DNA of 35,633 nucleotides from an uncultured Spartobacteria bacterium (GTDB taxonomy: Bacteria > Verrucomicrobiota > Verrucomicrobiia > Chthoniobacterales > JAATET01): NCBI GenBank assembly GCA_937901895.1, contig CALGTD010000102.1, positions 1 through 35,633 on the forward strand, given 5' to 3'. Positions within the stretch are counted from its first letter, which is position 1. Every line of letters begins with the position of its first letter. The notes beneath the pieces are model-generated. The model did no database searches and was not told where the DNA came from. It worked only from the letters and a program-made list of their open reading frames with translations. Of this stretch, positions 14,256 to 24,292 are shown piece after piece. The translations under genes were made by a program, and so were the position numbers.

Positions 14256-16714
14256 ACGGGATCCAGAGCGAAGTCATTCTTGCATCGGCCGGCACGGGAA
14301 AAACGCACGCGCTGACGAGTCGCATCCTCCGCCTGCTCGCACTTGGCGTGGATCCCGGCGCGATCCTCGCGTTGACGTTCACGCGAAAGGCGGCCGGCGA
14401 ATTTTCCTCGGTGGTTTTCCGCCGACTCGCTGCGGCGGCCGGGGATGAAGCCGCATCCCGGCGGCTCGCCGGTGAACTCGGAATCGCCGACGCCGGACCT
14501 GCACGGTTTCTCGCGTTGCTGACGCTTTTGATCGACCGAATGGACCGGCTGCAGTTTCGGACATTCGATGCCTTCTTTCAGCGGGTGGTGGGTGCGATGC
14601 CGCTGGATCTCGGCCTGCCGGGTGGCGTGCGCATGCTCGACGAGATTGAGACGGTCGAGGCTCGAAACGAGGTGCTGCGTAGACTGCTGGCCGCGGAGGC
14701 GGACCCCACGGCGCAGGAGGCATTGCTGACAGCATACCGTGACGCAACGTGGGGCGCCGAAGAAAAGGGACTTCGTCGGCGCCTCGAGCAATGGATTTCC
14801 GGAAGTCATTCGAAGTTTCTCGAATGCCGGGACGTGGAGCGCTGGGGGAGCGGCATCTGGAGTCCGGAGATGCCTCCGTGGCTGGATGCCCGGCTTGAGG
14901 AACGGGATGCGGAGGTGGTCGAAAGCTGGGCACTGCCGCAGGATGGAGAGGTCTTTCGTTCGCTGGAGTCGATTGCCGTCCAGGCGCGGAAGTGGCAGCC
15001 CGGCATGAAACTGCCGACGGGACGGATTTTCGAACAACTCCTGGAACAGGTGACCTTCGGAGCCGATGGGCCGCTGACCCTGACGTATCGGAAGAAGATC
15101 ATCGAAGTCGACGGAGAGGTGGCCGCTGCATTGCGCCGTCTCATCGCAGGCTTTGTCGGGGGATCGATTCGGCGGCACCTGCGCATTACTGCCGGGATCC
15201 ATCAGGTGCTCGAGCCTTTCGACATGGCATATCACGAGGGCGTTCGCCTGCGGGGGCGGCTTGCGTTTGCGGATGTCGTCGAAATGCTGCGCCGGATTCC
15301 TGCGATCGAGTGGCAGGCGCGCCTCGACGCGCGGATCGATCACTGGCTGTTCGACGAATTTCAGGACACGAGCGTGCAGCAATGGGCGGTCGTCGAGAAT
15401 CTCGTGGATGAGGTGCTGCAGGACGACTCCGGCCGTCGCAGCGCATTCTTCGTTGGAGACCCGAAGCAGTCCATCTACCGCTGGCGCGGCGGCGAACATC
15501 GATTGATCGAGCGGATTCTCGAGCATTATGGCGGTCGGATTGTCGAGCGGGCGCTGGTAAAATCGTTCCGATCCGACCCTGCGGTCATCGAACTCGTGAA
15601 CCGCTTTGGAAGTTTCGTTGCGAACCCGGCGTGCGGACTTCCGGAGCCGGTTGTGAAGGAGTGGACGCGATTCTGGAAAACGCACGAATCCGCCTCGAAA
15701 GACCGGAAGGGGCACGCGACCGTGCGGCATCTTGAAACCCGGGACGCGCTCGCCAATGCCGTGCTGACGGAGCTGCGCCGGATCGCGCCGATGGAGCGCG
15801 GGTTTTCCTGTGCGATCCTTGTGCGCGACAATGACCAGGCCCGTCGACTTGCCGGGGAATTGCGCGAACGCGGATTTCTCCGCGTGACGTCGGAAACGGA
15901 CGAAAAGATCGCGACGGATGCGCCGGTCAACCGCGCGCTGCTTGCGTTGATTGCCGCCGTGGCACATCCGGCGGACACGGCGTCTGCGGCGATCGTCGGG
16001 ATGACCCCGCTGCGCGTGCTCCTCGAGGACGGCGACTGGACGGAGCTGCGGCGCTGGTTTTTCGGGCGCGTGACAGCCGGAGGCCTGGAAGGTGCGCTGC
16101 GCGCGACGTTGGGAAGACTGCCGGAGATCACGGACGATTTTTGCCGCGGACGCTTGAAACTGTTGCTCGACCTCGCGCGCAAGCACGATGTCGCCGGAGG
16201 AAGCATGGATGACTTTCTCCGGCTGGCGACGGCTCACGGAAGGCGTCCCTCCGCATCCGCGGACAACGTGCAGATTCTCACGATCCATCGCGCGAAGGGA
16301 TTGGGCTTCGACGTGGTGCTGCTGCCGGTGCTGGATGCCACCCGGATCGACTCAACCCCCCGCGAAGGCTTTCTCTCCATGCGTGGGGAGACCCTAGACA
16401 CACTCTGGCTGCTGCACCGGCCGACCGCTGCCCTTTGCGAGATCGATGAACGGCTGCTCGCGGCCCACCGGCAGCAGGTGTGCGACGCCGCCTACGACGA
16501 ATTGTGCGTCTGGTATGTGGCGCTTACCCGCGCCAGGCATGCGCTGCACGTTTTCACGGTCCCGCCCGGCAAGTCGGATGGCCCGTCACCTGTGGCGCTG
16601 CTTCGTCGATCCCTGGGGATTCAGGAGCCGCAGAAGGATGGTCTGCTTTGGGAGGAAGGGGATGCCGGCTGGATCGACGGGATGCGTCCGATGGCGGACG
16701 GCTCTACAAAGTGA
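14252..16714 (+). CDS. addA: AddA-like UvrD/Rep superfamily 1 helicase without nuclease domain
   Basis: An 820-residue SF1A DNA helicase-type protein and partner of the upstream AddB-like protein. Motifs in order: Walker A ASAGTGKT (residues 11-18), ALTFTRKAAGEF (Ia), FRTFDAFFQRV, Walker B LFDEFQDTS (about 366), FFVGDPKQSIYRWRGG (III), LVKSFRSDPAV (IV), VQILTIHRAKGLGFDVVLLPV (V, about 673) and YVALTRARHALHVF (VI, about 755). It stops about 60 residues after motif VI, whereas AddA proteins (about 1,200) continue into a second PD-(D/E)XK nuclease. That domain is absent and the following DNA holds a gene on the other strand, so this is not an obvious truncation. ATG at 14252 overlaps the addB stop as ATGA. 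Its 3' end overlaps the MgtE gene by 11 bases, tail to tail. Confidence 0.88.
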   Translation: MNGIQSEVILASAGTGKTHALTSRILRLLALGVDPGAILALTFTRKAAGEFSSVVFRRLAAAAGDEAASRRLAGELGIADAGPARFLALLTLLIDRMDRLQFRTFDAFFQRVVGAMPLDLGLPGGVRMLDEIETVEARNEVLRRLLAAEADPTAQEALLTAYRDATWGAEEKGLRRRLEQWISGSHSKFLECRDVERWGSGIWSPEMPPWLDARLEERDAEVVESWALPQDGEVFRSLESIAVQARKWQPGMKLPTGRIFEQLLEQVTFGADGPLTLTYRKKIIEVDGEVAAALRRLIAGFVGGSIRRHLRITAGIHQVLEPFDMAYHEGVRLRGRLAFADVVEMLRRIPAIEWQARLDARIDHWLFDEFQDTSVQQWAVVENLVDEVLQDDSGRRSAFFVGDPKQSIYRWRGGEHRLIERILEHYGGRIVERALVKSFRSDPAVIELVNRFGSFVANPACGLPEPVVKEWTRFWKTHESASKDRKGHATVRHLETRDALANAVLTELRRIAPMERGFSCAILVRDNDQARRLAGELRERGFLRVTSETDEKIATDAPVNRALLALIAAVAHPADTASAAIVGMTPLRVLLEDGDWTELRRWFFGRVTAGGLEGALRATLGRLPEITDDFCRGRLKLLLDLARKHDVAGGSMDDFLRLATAHGRRPSASADNVQILTIHRAKGLGFDVVLLPVLDATRIDSTPREGFLSMRGETLDTLWLLHRPTAALCEIDERLLAAHRQQVCDAAYDELCVWYVALTRARHALHVFTVPPGKSDGPSPVALLRRSLGIQEPQKDGLLWEEGDAGWIDGMRPMADGSTK

Positions 16715-17696
16715 GCGTCGCGATGCCGAAATACCAGGCAAGCGTGCAGATGTCTGCGAAGGCGAGGGTAAGGGGGCCGGAGGCGATTTTCGGATCGAGT
16801 TTGAGCAGTCGCAGCGTGGTGGGAACAAGGACCCCGAGCAGGCAGGCGGACACCATCGCGGCGAAGATGCTGCTGCCAATTGCCGCTCCCGGCCCGGGCT
16901 GCCCGCGCCAGATGCAAACGATCAAAAACACCACGGCGCCGCAGCATGCGCCGAGGAGTGCCGCGGTCGGCAGCTCCTTGCGCAGGGCATTCCATATCCA
17001 GCGAAGGCTCGGGGGCGTCGTATGCAACGCCTGGAGGGTCATTGCCATGGACTGTGCACTGACGCTTTCGCCAAGGCCCAGGACCAGCGTCATGAAAAAC
17101 GCGAGGACGAGCTGCTCGGAGAGCGTCTGGGCGAATGCTCCCGTGAGGAAGGCGCAGAGAGAACCGCTCGTGATCGTCGCGAGCAGCCATGGAATTCGAT
17201 AGCGGAAGGCTTTGAGCGGTGTGGCGTGCCGCAGTTCCTCGACGTGGAAGCCGATGGTCTGGAAGATTTCGTCGCCGTCCTGCTTTTCCTCGACATTGAG
17301 GACCTCCTCCGTGAACAGGCCCACGTCCACCACGCCCACGATGCGCCGCTGCGCATCCACCACCGGCAGGGCGTAAAACTTGTAGAGCACGAAGAACTCG
17401 CAGGCCTCGAGTAGCGTGGTGGTTTCCCGCACGGCGACGACGCGCGGGATCATGATTTGCTTGATCAGTTGATCCAGTGGTTCGGTGAGAAGGCGGCGGG
17501 TGGGGAGAACCCCGACGAGTTTTTCGGTCTCGTCGACGACGTAAAAATAGACGATGCGGTCGCCGAGGCCGGTCGCGCGAACTTCGTCTAGGGTGCGCTG
17601 GATCGTCCAATCGGACCGGACGGTGGCAAAGTCGGTGCGGAGGAATTCCGACACCGGCTTTGCGAAGTTTGTCTGGAGTCCCGAAGTTGCCAGCAT
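16704..17696 (-). CDS. mgtE: MgtE-type magnesium transporter, CBS pair plus membrane domain
   Basis: A 330-residue inner-membrane cation channel/transporter of the MgtE/SLC41 family. Residues about 10-130 hold two CBS domains (FLRTDFATVRSDWTIQRTLDEV ... FYALPVVDAQRRIVGVVDVG). About five membrane segments follow from residue 165, with the family motifs GLGESVSAQSMAMTLQAL, RWIWNALRKELPTAALLG and the C-terminal LAFADICTLAWYFGIATLTL. The last contains the acidic residue that lines the pore in MgtE. Full-length MgtE (about 450 residues) begins with a superhelical N domain that helps sense Mg2+; it is missing here. The protein begins with MLATSGLQTNFAKPVSEFL and no upstream frame continues it. Forms without the N domain exist, so it may still work with altered gating. 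It lies downstream of the pseudopilin terminator. Confidence 0.85.
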   Translation of the reverse strand: MLATSGLQTNFAKPVSEFLRTDFATVRSDWTIQRTLDEVRATGLGDRIVYFYVVDETEKLVGVLPTRRLLTEPLDQLIKQIMIPRVVAVRETTTLLEACEFFVLYKFYALPVVDAQRRIVGVVDVGLFTEEVLNVEEKQDGDEIFQTIGFHVEELRHATPLKAFRYRIPWLLATITSGSLCAFLTGAFAQTLSEQLVLAFFMTLVLGLGESVSAQSMAMTLQALHTTPPSLRWIWNALRKELPTAALLGACCGAVVFLIVCIWRGQPGPGAAIGSSIFAAMVSACLLGVLVPTTLRLLKLDPKIASGPLTLAFADICTLAWYFGIATLTL

Positions 17697-17709
17697 TTCG
17701 ACCCAAAGA

Positions 17710-17750
17710 AAAAGCGCCTTTCCGGCGATCTCTCGCGGAAAGGCGCTTGA
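17710..17750 (-). terminator. Intrinsic terminator of the pseudopilin gene
   Basis: AAGCGCCTTTCC (17712-17723) pairs perfectly with GGAAAGGCGCTT (17737-17748) around a 13-base loop. Read on the minus strand the hairpin runs into TTTTTCTTT. It starts 24 bases after the pseudopilin stop and just upstream of the MgtE gene, so the two are separate transcripts. Confidence 0.9.
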
Positions 17751-17772
17751 AAAGCAATCCTATCGGAAGCCG

Positions 17773-18399
17773 TTAGTTCAGCTTCGTGTAACGATAGACT
17801 TCACCGTTGGGGCCTGTGCCCGCGGGAGGGAAGATATTCGTGCTGCTGGCCTGGGAGGCCTTGTAGACGCCGCCGCCGCCGCCCTTGTTGTAAACCACGA
17901 AGCCCTTGTTGCCGTAAGGCTGGGCCTGGGAGTTCAGACCGGAGCCCTGGCTCCAGTTGGCGGTCACGCAGAAAGGCTGATCCGAAGGCGACGTATCCGA
18001 GACCTGGAAGATCGAGAACGCGATGTTTCCTGCCGAGAAAGCTCCGGCGGTCGGCGTCTTGCCGGGCGCGCTGAGAACCTTGCGGAGTTCAGACTGGGTC
18101 ATGTAACCGTCGTTCGTCAGTGCTGCGAAGAAGTTCTGCAGCGAAACGGGCGACTCGTTTCCGGTCGAGTCGACAACGGAAGTCCACTGGATGCCTTCGC
18201 CAACCTGCTGGTTGTCGAGGGTCATCATCTGGGTGGCCTGCTGAAGGGATCGGGCATTCGCGAGCGTCTCGGTCATGCGTGCCTTGTCAAGGGCGCTGCT
18301 GATGTTCGGAACGGCGATCGTGATGAGAATCCCAATGATCGAGATGACGACAAGCAGCTCGATGAGGGTGAATGCTGAGATTGTGCGGGTGGGTTTCAT
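17773..18399 (-). CDS. Orphan prepilin / type II secretion pseudopilin-like protein
   Basis: A 208-residue protein with a class III signal: short basic leader MKPTRTISA, then FTLIELLVVISIIGILITIAVPN. The predicted prepilin peptidase cut is before Phe10, with Glu at +5. The residue before the cut is Ala instead of the usual Gly, which is tolerated in some pseudopilins. The rest is a globular domain with a glycine run (KGGGGGVYK) and a C-terminal TGPNGEVYRYTKLN. Such GspG/type IV pilin-like proteins assemble in the inner membrane and are abundant and often stand-alone in Verrucomicrobiota and Planctomycetes. No secretion or pilus genes adjoin it. It has its own promoter 21-51 bases upstream of the ATG and its own terminator, so it is a single-gene transcript. 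Exact role unknown. Confidence 0.85.
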   Translation of the reverse strand: MKPTRTISAFTLIELLVVISIIGILITIAVPNISSALDKARMTETLANARSLQQATQMMTLDNQQVGEGIQWTSVVDSTGNESPVSLQNFFAALTNDGYMTQSELRKVLSAPGKTPTAGAFSAGNIAFSIFQVSDTSPSDQPFCVTANWSQGSGLNSQAQPYGNKGFVVYNKGGGGGVYKASQASSTNIFPPAGTGPNGEVYRYTKLN

Positions 18400-18419
18400 G
18401 GTCTGGATACGGGAACGCG

Positions 18420-18450
18420 ATAATAACGCACGCGTTTTCGAGAGCGTCAA
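18420..18450 (-). promoter_or_regulatory. Good sigma-70-type promoter of the pseudopilin gene
   Basis: Read on the minus strand, TTGACG (18450-18445) is followed by an 18-19 base spacer and TTATTA/TATTAT (18426-18420). The site lies between the glgB stop and the pseudopilin ATG and predicts a short leader of about 14 bases, without a clear Shine-Dalgarno site. It is the best promoter match in the window. Confidence 0.65.
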
Positions 18451-18455
18451 TGGCT

Positions 18456-20675
<2,220 letters not shown>

Positions 20676-20680
20676 GGGCG

Positions 20681-21280
20681 TTGACAGGATGTTTAGCGTT
20701 GGTGGCGACGGCTTTGCACCCCGAAAATCCAACCGCCGCCCGGAGAGACCTTCGAATCGCCTCGATCTGGGCATTCGCCGAGGCCACCGTATTCTTCATC
20801 GTCCCCGACGTGTGGCTTACGCGCATCGCGATGAGAAATCGTCGCCGTGCTTTGGCGGCGTGCGGTGTGGCAACGGTGGCTGCGATCCTCGGAGGGGTCT
20901 TGATGTTCAGGCTGGGGCAGACGATTCCAGAGCGAGCGGAGGCGCTGCTGGTGGCGATTCCAGCGATCTCACCCGCGATGGTGGAGGAGGTTCGCAGCCA
21001 GATGGTTACCCGGGGGGATGTTGCAATGTTGCGCGGACCGGTGACTGGAGTCCCTTACAAGATCTACGCGGTCGAGGCCGGTCGTCTTGGCCACGGGATC
21101 GTCCCGTTCATCGGATGGAGCGTCGCCGCGCGGCTGCCGAGATTCCTGCTTCTGGTGTTCGTGGCCGCGGCGGTAACGGACAAGCTGCGCCGCGTTGCGC
21201 CGGAAAAAGCGCTTGGGTTTTTCCACGCCGGAATCTGGATCGCATTCTACATCGGATACTTCGTCCGGTTTGGCTGGTGA
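20681..21280 (+). CDS. Small integral membrane protein, possibly VTT/YqaA-like
   Basis: A protein of up to 199 residues with about four or five hydrophobic segments. The central part (LRGPVTGVPYKIYAVEAGRLG, then FIGWSVAARLPRFLLLVFVAAA) recalls the re-entrant and arginine-containing motif of VTT/DedA-related YqaA-type proteins (GxPxK...aG......RxxRF). These proteins are linked to lipid handling or envelope homeostasis. The match is by eye and only moderate. The start is uncertain: TTG 20681 lies only 5 bases from the divergent glgB start, and GTG 20702 would give 192 residues and leave more room for promoters. It is followed after 18 bases by the thioesterase gene on the same strand. Confidence 0.55.
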   Translation: MTGCLALVATALHPENPTAARRDLRIASIWAFAEATVFFIVPDVWLTRIAMRNRRRALAACGVATVAAILGGVLMFRLGQTIPERAEALLVAIPAISPAMVEEVRSQMVTRGDVAMLRGPVTGVPYKIYAVEAGRLGHGIVPFIGWSVAARLPRFLLLVFVAAAVTDKLRRVAPEKALGFFHAGIWIAFYIGYFVRFGW

Positions 21281-21283
21281 TCT

Positions 21284-21289
21284 GGAGGG
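21284..21289 (+). promoter_or_regulatory. Ribosome binding site deciding the thioesterase start
   Basis: GGAGGG ends 9 bases before a GTG at 21299. The in-frame ATGs at 21317 and 21335 have no such site, so the GTG is the likelier start. Confidence 0.55.
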
Positions 21290-21298
21290 CGTTTTCCG

Positions 21299-21769
21299 GT
21301 GACGTGGACTGCACCGATGAGCAACGATGCGGGGATGCAGGCATCCGAGCTGGAACGCATGTTTCATCAAAAGATTCCCATCACCCGTGCGATGGGAGTT
21401 TCGGTCGCAGGCTGGGACGGGGATGGGTTGCGTCTCACGGCCCCGCTCAAGCCGAATCACAATCACCTCGGCACGGCCTTTGGTGGCAGCCTCGCGGCGA
21501 TTGCGACCCTTGCCGGCTACGGGCTTGTCTGGCTCGAACTCGATGACTCCGGGGCGCACGTCGTCGTGCGGGACGCTGCGATTCGTTACCGAAAGCCGGT
21601 GCGCGATGAAATCCGGGCGCTTGCGCGGCGACCGGAGCGCGGCGTGCTCGACTCGTTTCGGGAGGCGTTTGCCCGCGAGGGGCGGGCGCGGATTGCGCTC
21701 GAGGTGAGCGTCGAAGGTGACGGAGGACCCTCGGTGGAGTTCACCGGCACCTTCGTGGCCCTGCGCTGA
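21299..21769 (+). CDS. Hotdog-fold thioesterase, YiiD C-terminal type
   Basis: A 156-residue hotdog-fold protein. The pattern FHQKIPITRAMGVSVAGWDGDGLRLTAPLKPN, then NHLGTAFGGSLAAIATLAGYGLVWL, matches the YiiD_C thioesterase family. In that family the HxxxGTAFGG helix forms the acyl-CoA (or acyl-ACP) pocket, and the Asn/His and Gly residues are kept. Its substrate is unknown. The start is a GTG at 21299 with a Shine-Dalgarno site; ATG 21317 is the alternative and the domain begins after both. It lies 18 bases after the small membrane protein, probably in one operon, and its stop is 1 base from the stop of the convergent citrate synthase gene, with no terminator between. Confidence 0.8.
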   Translation: MTWTAPMSNDAGMQASELERMFHQKIPITRAMGVSVAGWDGDGLRLTAPLKPNHNHLGTAFGGSLAAIATLAGYGLVWLELDDSGAHVVVRDAAIRYRKPVRDEIRALARRPERGVLDSFREAFAREGRARIALEVSVEGDGGPSVEFTGTFVALR

Positions 21770-21770
21770 A

Positions 21771-22898
21771 TCAGCGCTCGTCGATCGGAATCACCGTCTT
21801 GCCCGGCTCGGGTCCGACATATTCGCTGAGCGGTCGGTAGAGACGGTTGTCGGCAAGCTGCTCGAGAACGTGTGCGGTCCAGCCGGACGTGCGCGCGATC
21901 GCAAAGATCGGCGTGAACATGTCCGTCGGGATGCCGAGCGAGTAGTAGACGGTGGCGGAATAGAAATCGACGTTCGCGTTGAGGCCTTTCCGCTCCTTCA
22001 TGATCGCGGCGATGCGCTCGCTCATCTTGATCCATTTCGGCTCGCCGAGCTCGTTGCTGAGCTTGATGGCCATCGTGCGAAGATGCGGCGCGCGCGGATC
22101 GAGCACCTTGTAGACGCGGTGGCCGATGCCCATGATCTTCTTCTTCTGCGCAAGCGCATCCTCGACCCAGGCGTCCACCTTGTCCTCATCGCCGATCTCC
22201 AGAAGCATCTGGATCACGCCCTCGTTGGCGCCACCGTGAAGCGGGCCCTTGAGCGTGCCGATCGCGGAGGTGATCGCGGAGTAGATGTCGCTGAGCGTGG
22301 CGATCGTCACGCGCGCGGAGAAGGTCGAGGCGTTCATGCCGTGGTCCGCGTGCAGGACATAGGCGACATCGAGGGTGTCTGCGGCGTCCTTTGACGGGGT
22401 TTCGCCGTTGAGAAGATAGAGAAAATGAGCAGCCTCGCCCAGATCGGAGCGGACGGGCGGGAGATCGAGTCCCTGGCGGGAGCGATGGAAGTAGGCCGCG
22501 ATGACACCGATCTTCGCCGTGATGCTCACGGCACGCTGGCGGTTCTGGTCGAGCTTGATGTCCTCTCCGAGGCTGGAGTCGTAGAGCCCGAGCATCGAGA
22601 CGCCGGTGCGGATCACGTCCATCGGATTCGCGTTCTTCGGCGCCGCCTTGATGAAGTCGATGACGCCCTGCGGCAGCTCGCGCTGGGAGCGGAGATTTTC
22701 GCAGAGGTCCTGCAATTCGCGCCGGTTCGGAAGATGGCCGTGCCAGAGAAGGTGGACGACTTCCTCGTAGGTGACCTTGCCCGCCAGTTCGTTGATATCG
22801 TAGCCCGCGTAGATCAGGACCCCTTCCTGCCCGCGCACGTCGCTGAGTGTGGTGCTGTTGGCTACGATTCCTTCGAGTCCTTTGGCGGTAACTGGCAT
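21771..22898 (-). CDS. gltA: Citrate synthase, short (type II, thermophile/Gram-positive-like) form
   Basis: A 375-residue enzyme that condenses oxaloacetate and acetyl-CoA into citrate. The catalytic elements are visible: GPLHGGANEGV with the first His, MGIGHRVYKVLDPRAPHL with the second His and Arg, and the catalytic Asp in LNANVDFYSATVYYSLGIP. YVLHADHGMNASTF is also typical. The length fits the short citrate/2-methylcitrate synthase group, which lacks the N-terminal NADH-binding domain of E. coli GltA. 2-methylcitrate synthase is an alternative, but adjacency to sucCD argues for the TCA cycle. It is the last gene of the leftward run, 102 bases after the sucD stop, so it may have its own promoter. 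Confidence 0.93.
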   Translation of the reverse strand: MPVTAKGLEGIVANSTTLSDVRGQEGVLIYAGYDINELAGKVTYEEVVHLLWHGHLPNRRELQDLCENLRSQRELPQGVIDFIKAAPKNANPMDVIRTGVSMLGLYDSSLGEDIKLDQNRQRAVSITAKIGVIAAYFHRSRQGLDLPPVRSDLGEAAHFLYLLNGETPSKDAADTLDVAYVLHADHGMNASTFSARVTIATLSDIYSAITSAIGTLKGPLHGGANEGVIQMLLEIGDEDKVDAWVEDALAQKKKIMGIGHRVYKVLDPRAPHLRTMAIKLSNELGEPKWIKMSERIAAIMKERKGLNANVDFYSATVYYSLGIPTDMFTPIFAIARTSGWTAHVLEQLADNRLYRPLSEYVGPEPGKTVIPIDER

Positions 22899-23000
22899 GT
22901 CTGGAGAATAGTGAATGGTTTCGTTGCGGGGGCGGTCCCCGCTGAACGATACATCACCAGCCGTCGACGTGAATTCTTTTTCCGGCGCCCCTGTCCGGCT
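22899..23000 (-). other. 102-base gap between sucD and citrate synthase genes
   Basis: The longest gap within the TCA run. On the minus strand it holds a short hairpin-like GCGGGG...CCCCGC (around 22926-22943) without a T-run, and weak -35/-10-like words (TTCACG and TATCGT, 16 apart). It may hold a promoter or attenuator for citrate synthase. There is no clear terminator. Confidence 0.3.
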
Positions 23001-23879
23001 TCAGGAGCCCTTGAGCTTGGCGATCAGGGTGTCGGCCATGTCGGCGGGCGACTCCGCAACAGCGATGCCGGCATTGCGAAGAGCCTCGATCTTGCCTGCC
23101 GCGGTGCCCTTGCCTCCGCTCACGATCGCGCCGGCGTGACCCATGCGGCGTCCGGGAGGTGCGGTGGCCCCGGCGATGAACGCCGCCATCGGCTTCGAAA
23201 CGTTCTGTTGCGCCCATGCGGCGGCCTCTTCCTCCGCGGATCCTCCGATTTCGCCAATAAGGATGATGCCCTCGGTTTCGGGATCGTCGTTGAAGAGTTT
23301 GAGCGCGTCTAGGTGGGACGTGCCGTTGATCGGGTCCCCGCCAATGCCGATGCAGGTGCTCTGGCCGTAGCCACGGCTCGTGAGCTGCCACACGGCCTCG
23401 TAGGTGAGGGTGCCGGAGCGCGAAATGACGCCGATGGAGCCGGGTTTGTGGATGTAGCCGGGCATGATGCCGATCTTGCACTGGCCGGGGGTGATGATGC
23501 CCGGGCAGTTCGGACCGATGAGGCGGCAGGACTTCCCGGCGAGCGCGGGCTTTACGCGCATCATGTCAATGACCGGAATGCCTTCGGTGATGCAGACGAT
23601 GAGTTCGATCCCGGCGTCGGCGGCCTCGAGAATCGCGTCCGCGGCAAACGGAGCCGGGACGAAGATCATCGTTGCGTTGCAGCCGGTTTCGTGACGCGCC
23701 TCGTGCGCGGTGTCAAAAACCGGAATCTTGCCCTCGAACATCTGGCCGCCTTTGCCGGGGGTGACGCCGGCAACGACGTTGGTGCCGTATTCGAGACAGC
23801 TTTTTGCGTGAAATGCGCCGGCGCTGCCGGTGATGCCCTGGACGAGGAGGCGGGTGTTCTTGTCGACGAGAATGGACAT
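23001..23879 (-). CDS. sucD: Succinate-CoA ligase (ADP-forming) alpha subunit
   Basis: A 292-residue subunit with the CoA-binding Rossmann domain at the N-terminus (SILVDKNTRLLVQGITGSAGAFH ... GGKGGQMFEG-type loop) and the ligase domain after it. The GPNCPGIITPGQCKIGIMPG motif is present. The phospho-histidine sits in RRMGHAGAIVSGGKGTA, and nearby Glu and Gly residues are kept. The enzyme interconverts succinyl-CoA and succinate with ATP/ADP in the TCA cycle as an alpha/beta complex with SucC. ATG 23879 gives the standard length; the upstream frame is non-coding. It is 11 bases downstream of the VOC gene, which separates it from sucC. No Shine-Dalgarno site is seen, as for most genes here. 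Confidence 0.97.
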   Translation of the reverse strand: MSILVDKNTRLLVQGITGSAGAFHAKSCLEYGTNVVAGVTPGKGGQMFEGKIPVFDTAHEARHETGCNATMIFVPAPFAADAILEAADAGIELIVCITEGIPVIDMMRVKPALAGKSCRLIGPNCPGIITPGQCKIGIMPGYIHKPGSIGVISRSGTLTYEAVWQLTSRGYGQSTCIGIGGDPINGTSHLDALKLFNDDPETEGIILIGEIGGSAEEEAAAWAQQNVSKPMAAFIAGATAPPGRRMGHAGAIVSGGKGTAAGKIEALRNAGIAVAESPADMADTLIAKLKGS

Positions 23880-23890
23880 GGAAGAGCGGC

Positions 23891-24292
23891 CTAGAGAGAG
23901 CGTTCGGGATGATTGGGTTTCTGCTGATGGAGGGCGAGCGTGTTGCCGTCGGGGTCGGCGACGAGCGCCATGCGACAAATGGGAAAATCCTGGATCGGCA
24001 TCACGATGGTGACGCCGGCTTCTTCGAGCTTTTTCACGGCGGCATCGAGGTCCTCGACCTCGAGACAAAGACCGCCGCCGTTGGGATTCGGCTGCCACTG
24101 GTCGCTGGCCCGCGCGATTGCGAGCGTGTGTCCGCCGGGAATTTCGAACTCCACCCAGCCGACCTCGCCTTCGTGCTCGAAGACACTGCCTTCGCGCAGC
24201 CCGAGGATTTCCCCGTAAAACCTGCGCGTCCGGGCGATGTCGGTCGCGGGATAGCCGGTGAAAGCTGCGAATCGAATGCCGATTCCGTCCAT
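23891..24292 (-). CDS. VOC (glyoxalase/bleomycin-resistance fold) protein inserted between sucC and sucD
   Basis: A 133-residue protein of the vicinal oxygen chelate superfamily. The two beta-alpha-beta-beta-beta modules are visible: RFAAFTGYPATDIARTRRFYGEILGL ... VGWVEFEIPGGHTLAIAR, then GGLCLEVEDLDAAVKKLEEAGVTIVMP ... MALVADPDGNTLALHQQ. Conserved late His/Glu-type metal ligands are not all evident, so it may be a non-metal or divergent member. Members include glyoxalase I, methylmalonyl-CoA epimerase and antibiotic-binding proteins. Its start overlaps the sucC stop (TGATG) and it ends 11 bases before sucD, so it is translated with them. Methylmalonyl-CoA epimerase would make sense next to succinyl-CoA metabolism, but the sequence does not show that enzyme's signature. 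Function is open. Confidence 0.88.
   Translation of the reverse strand: MDGIGIRFAAFTGYPATDIARTRRFYGEILGLREGSVFEHEGEVGWVEFEIPGGHTLAIARASDQWQPNPNGGGLCLEVEDLDAAVKKLEEAGVTIVMPIQDFPICRMALVADPDGNTLALHQQKPNHPERSL

Noticed and set aside
14186..16288. A 700-codon minus-strand frame opposite the helicase gene
   Set aside because: Antisense shadow; all seven helicase motifs are on the plus strand.
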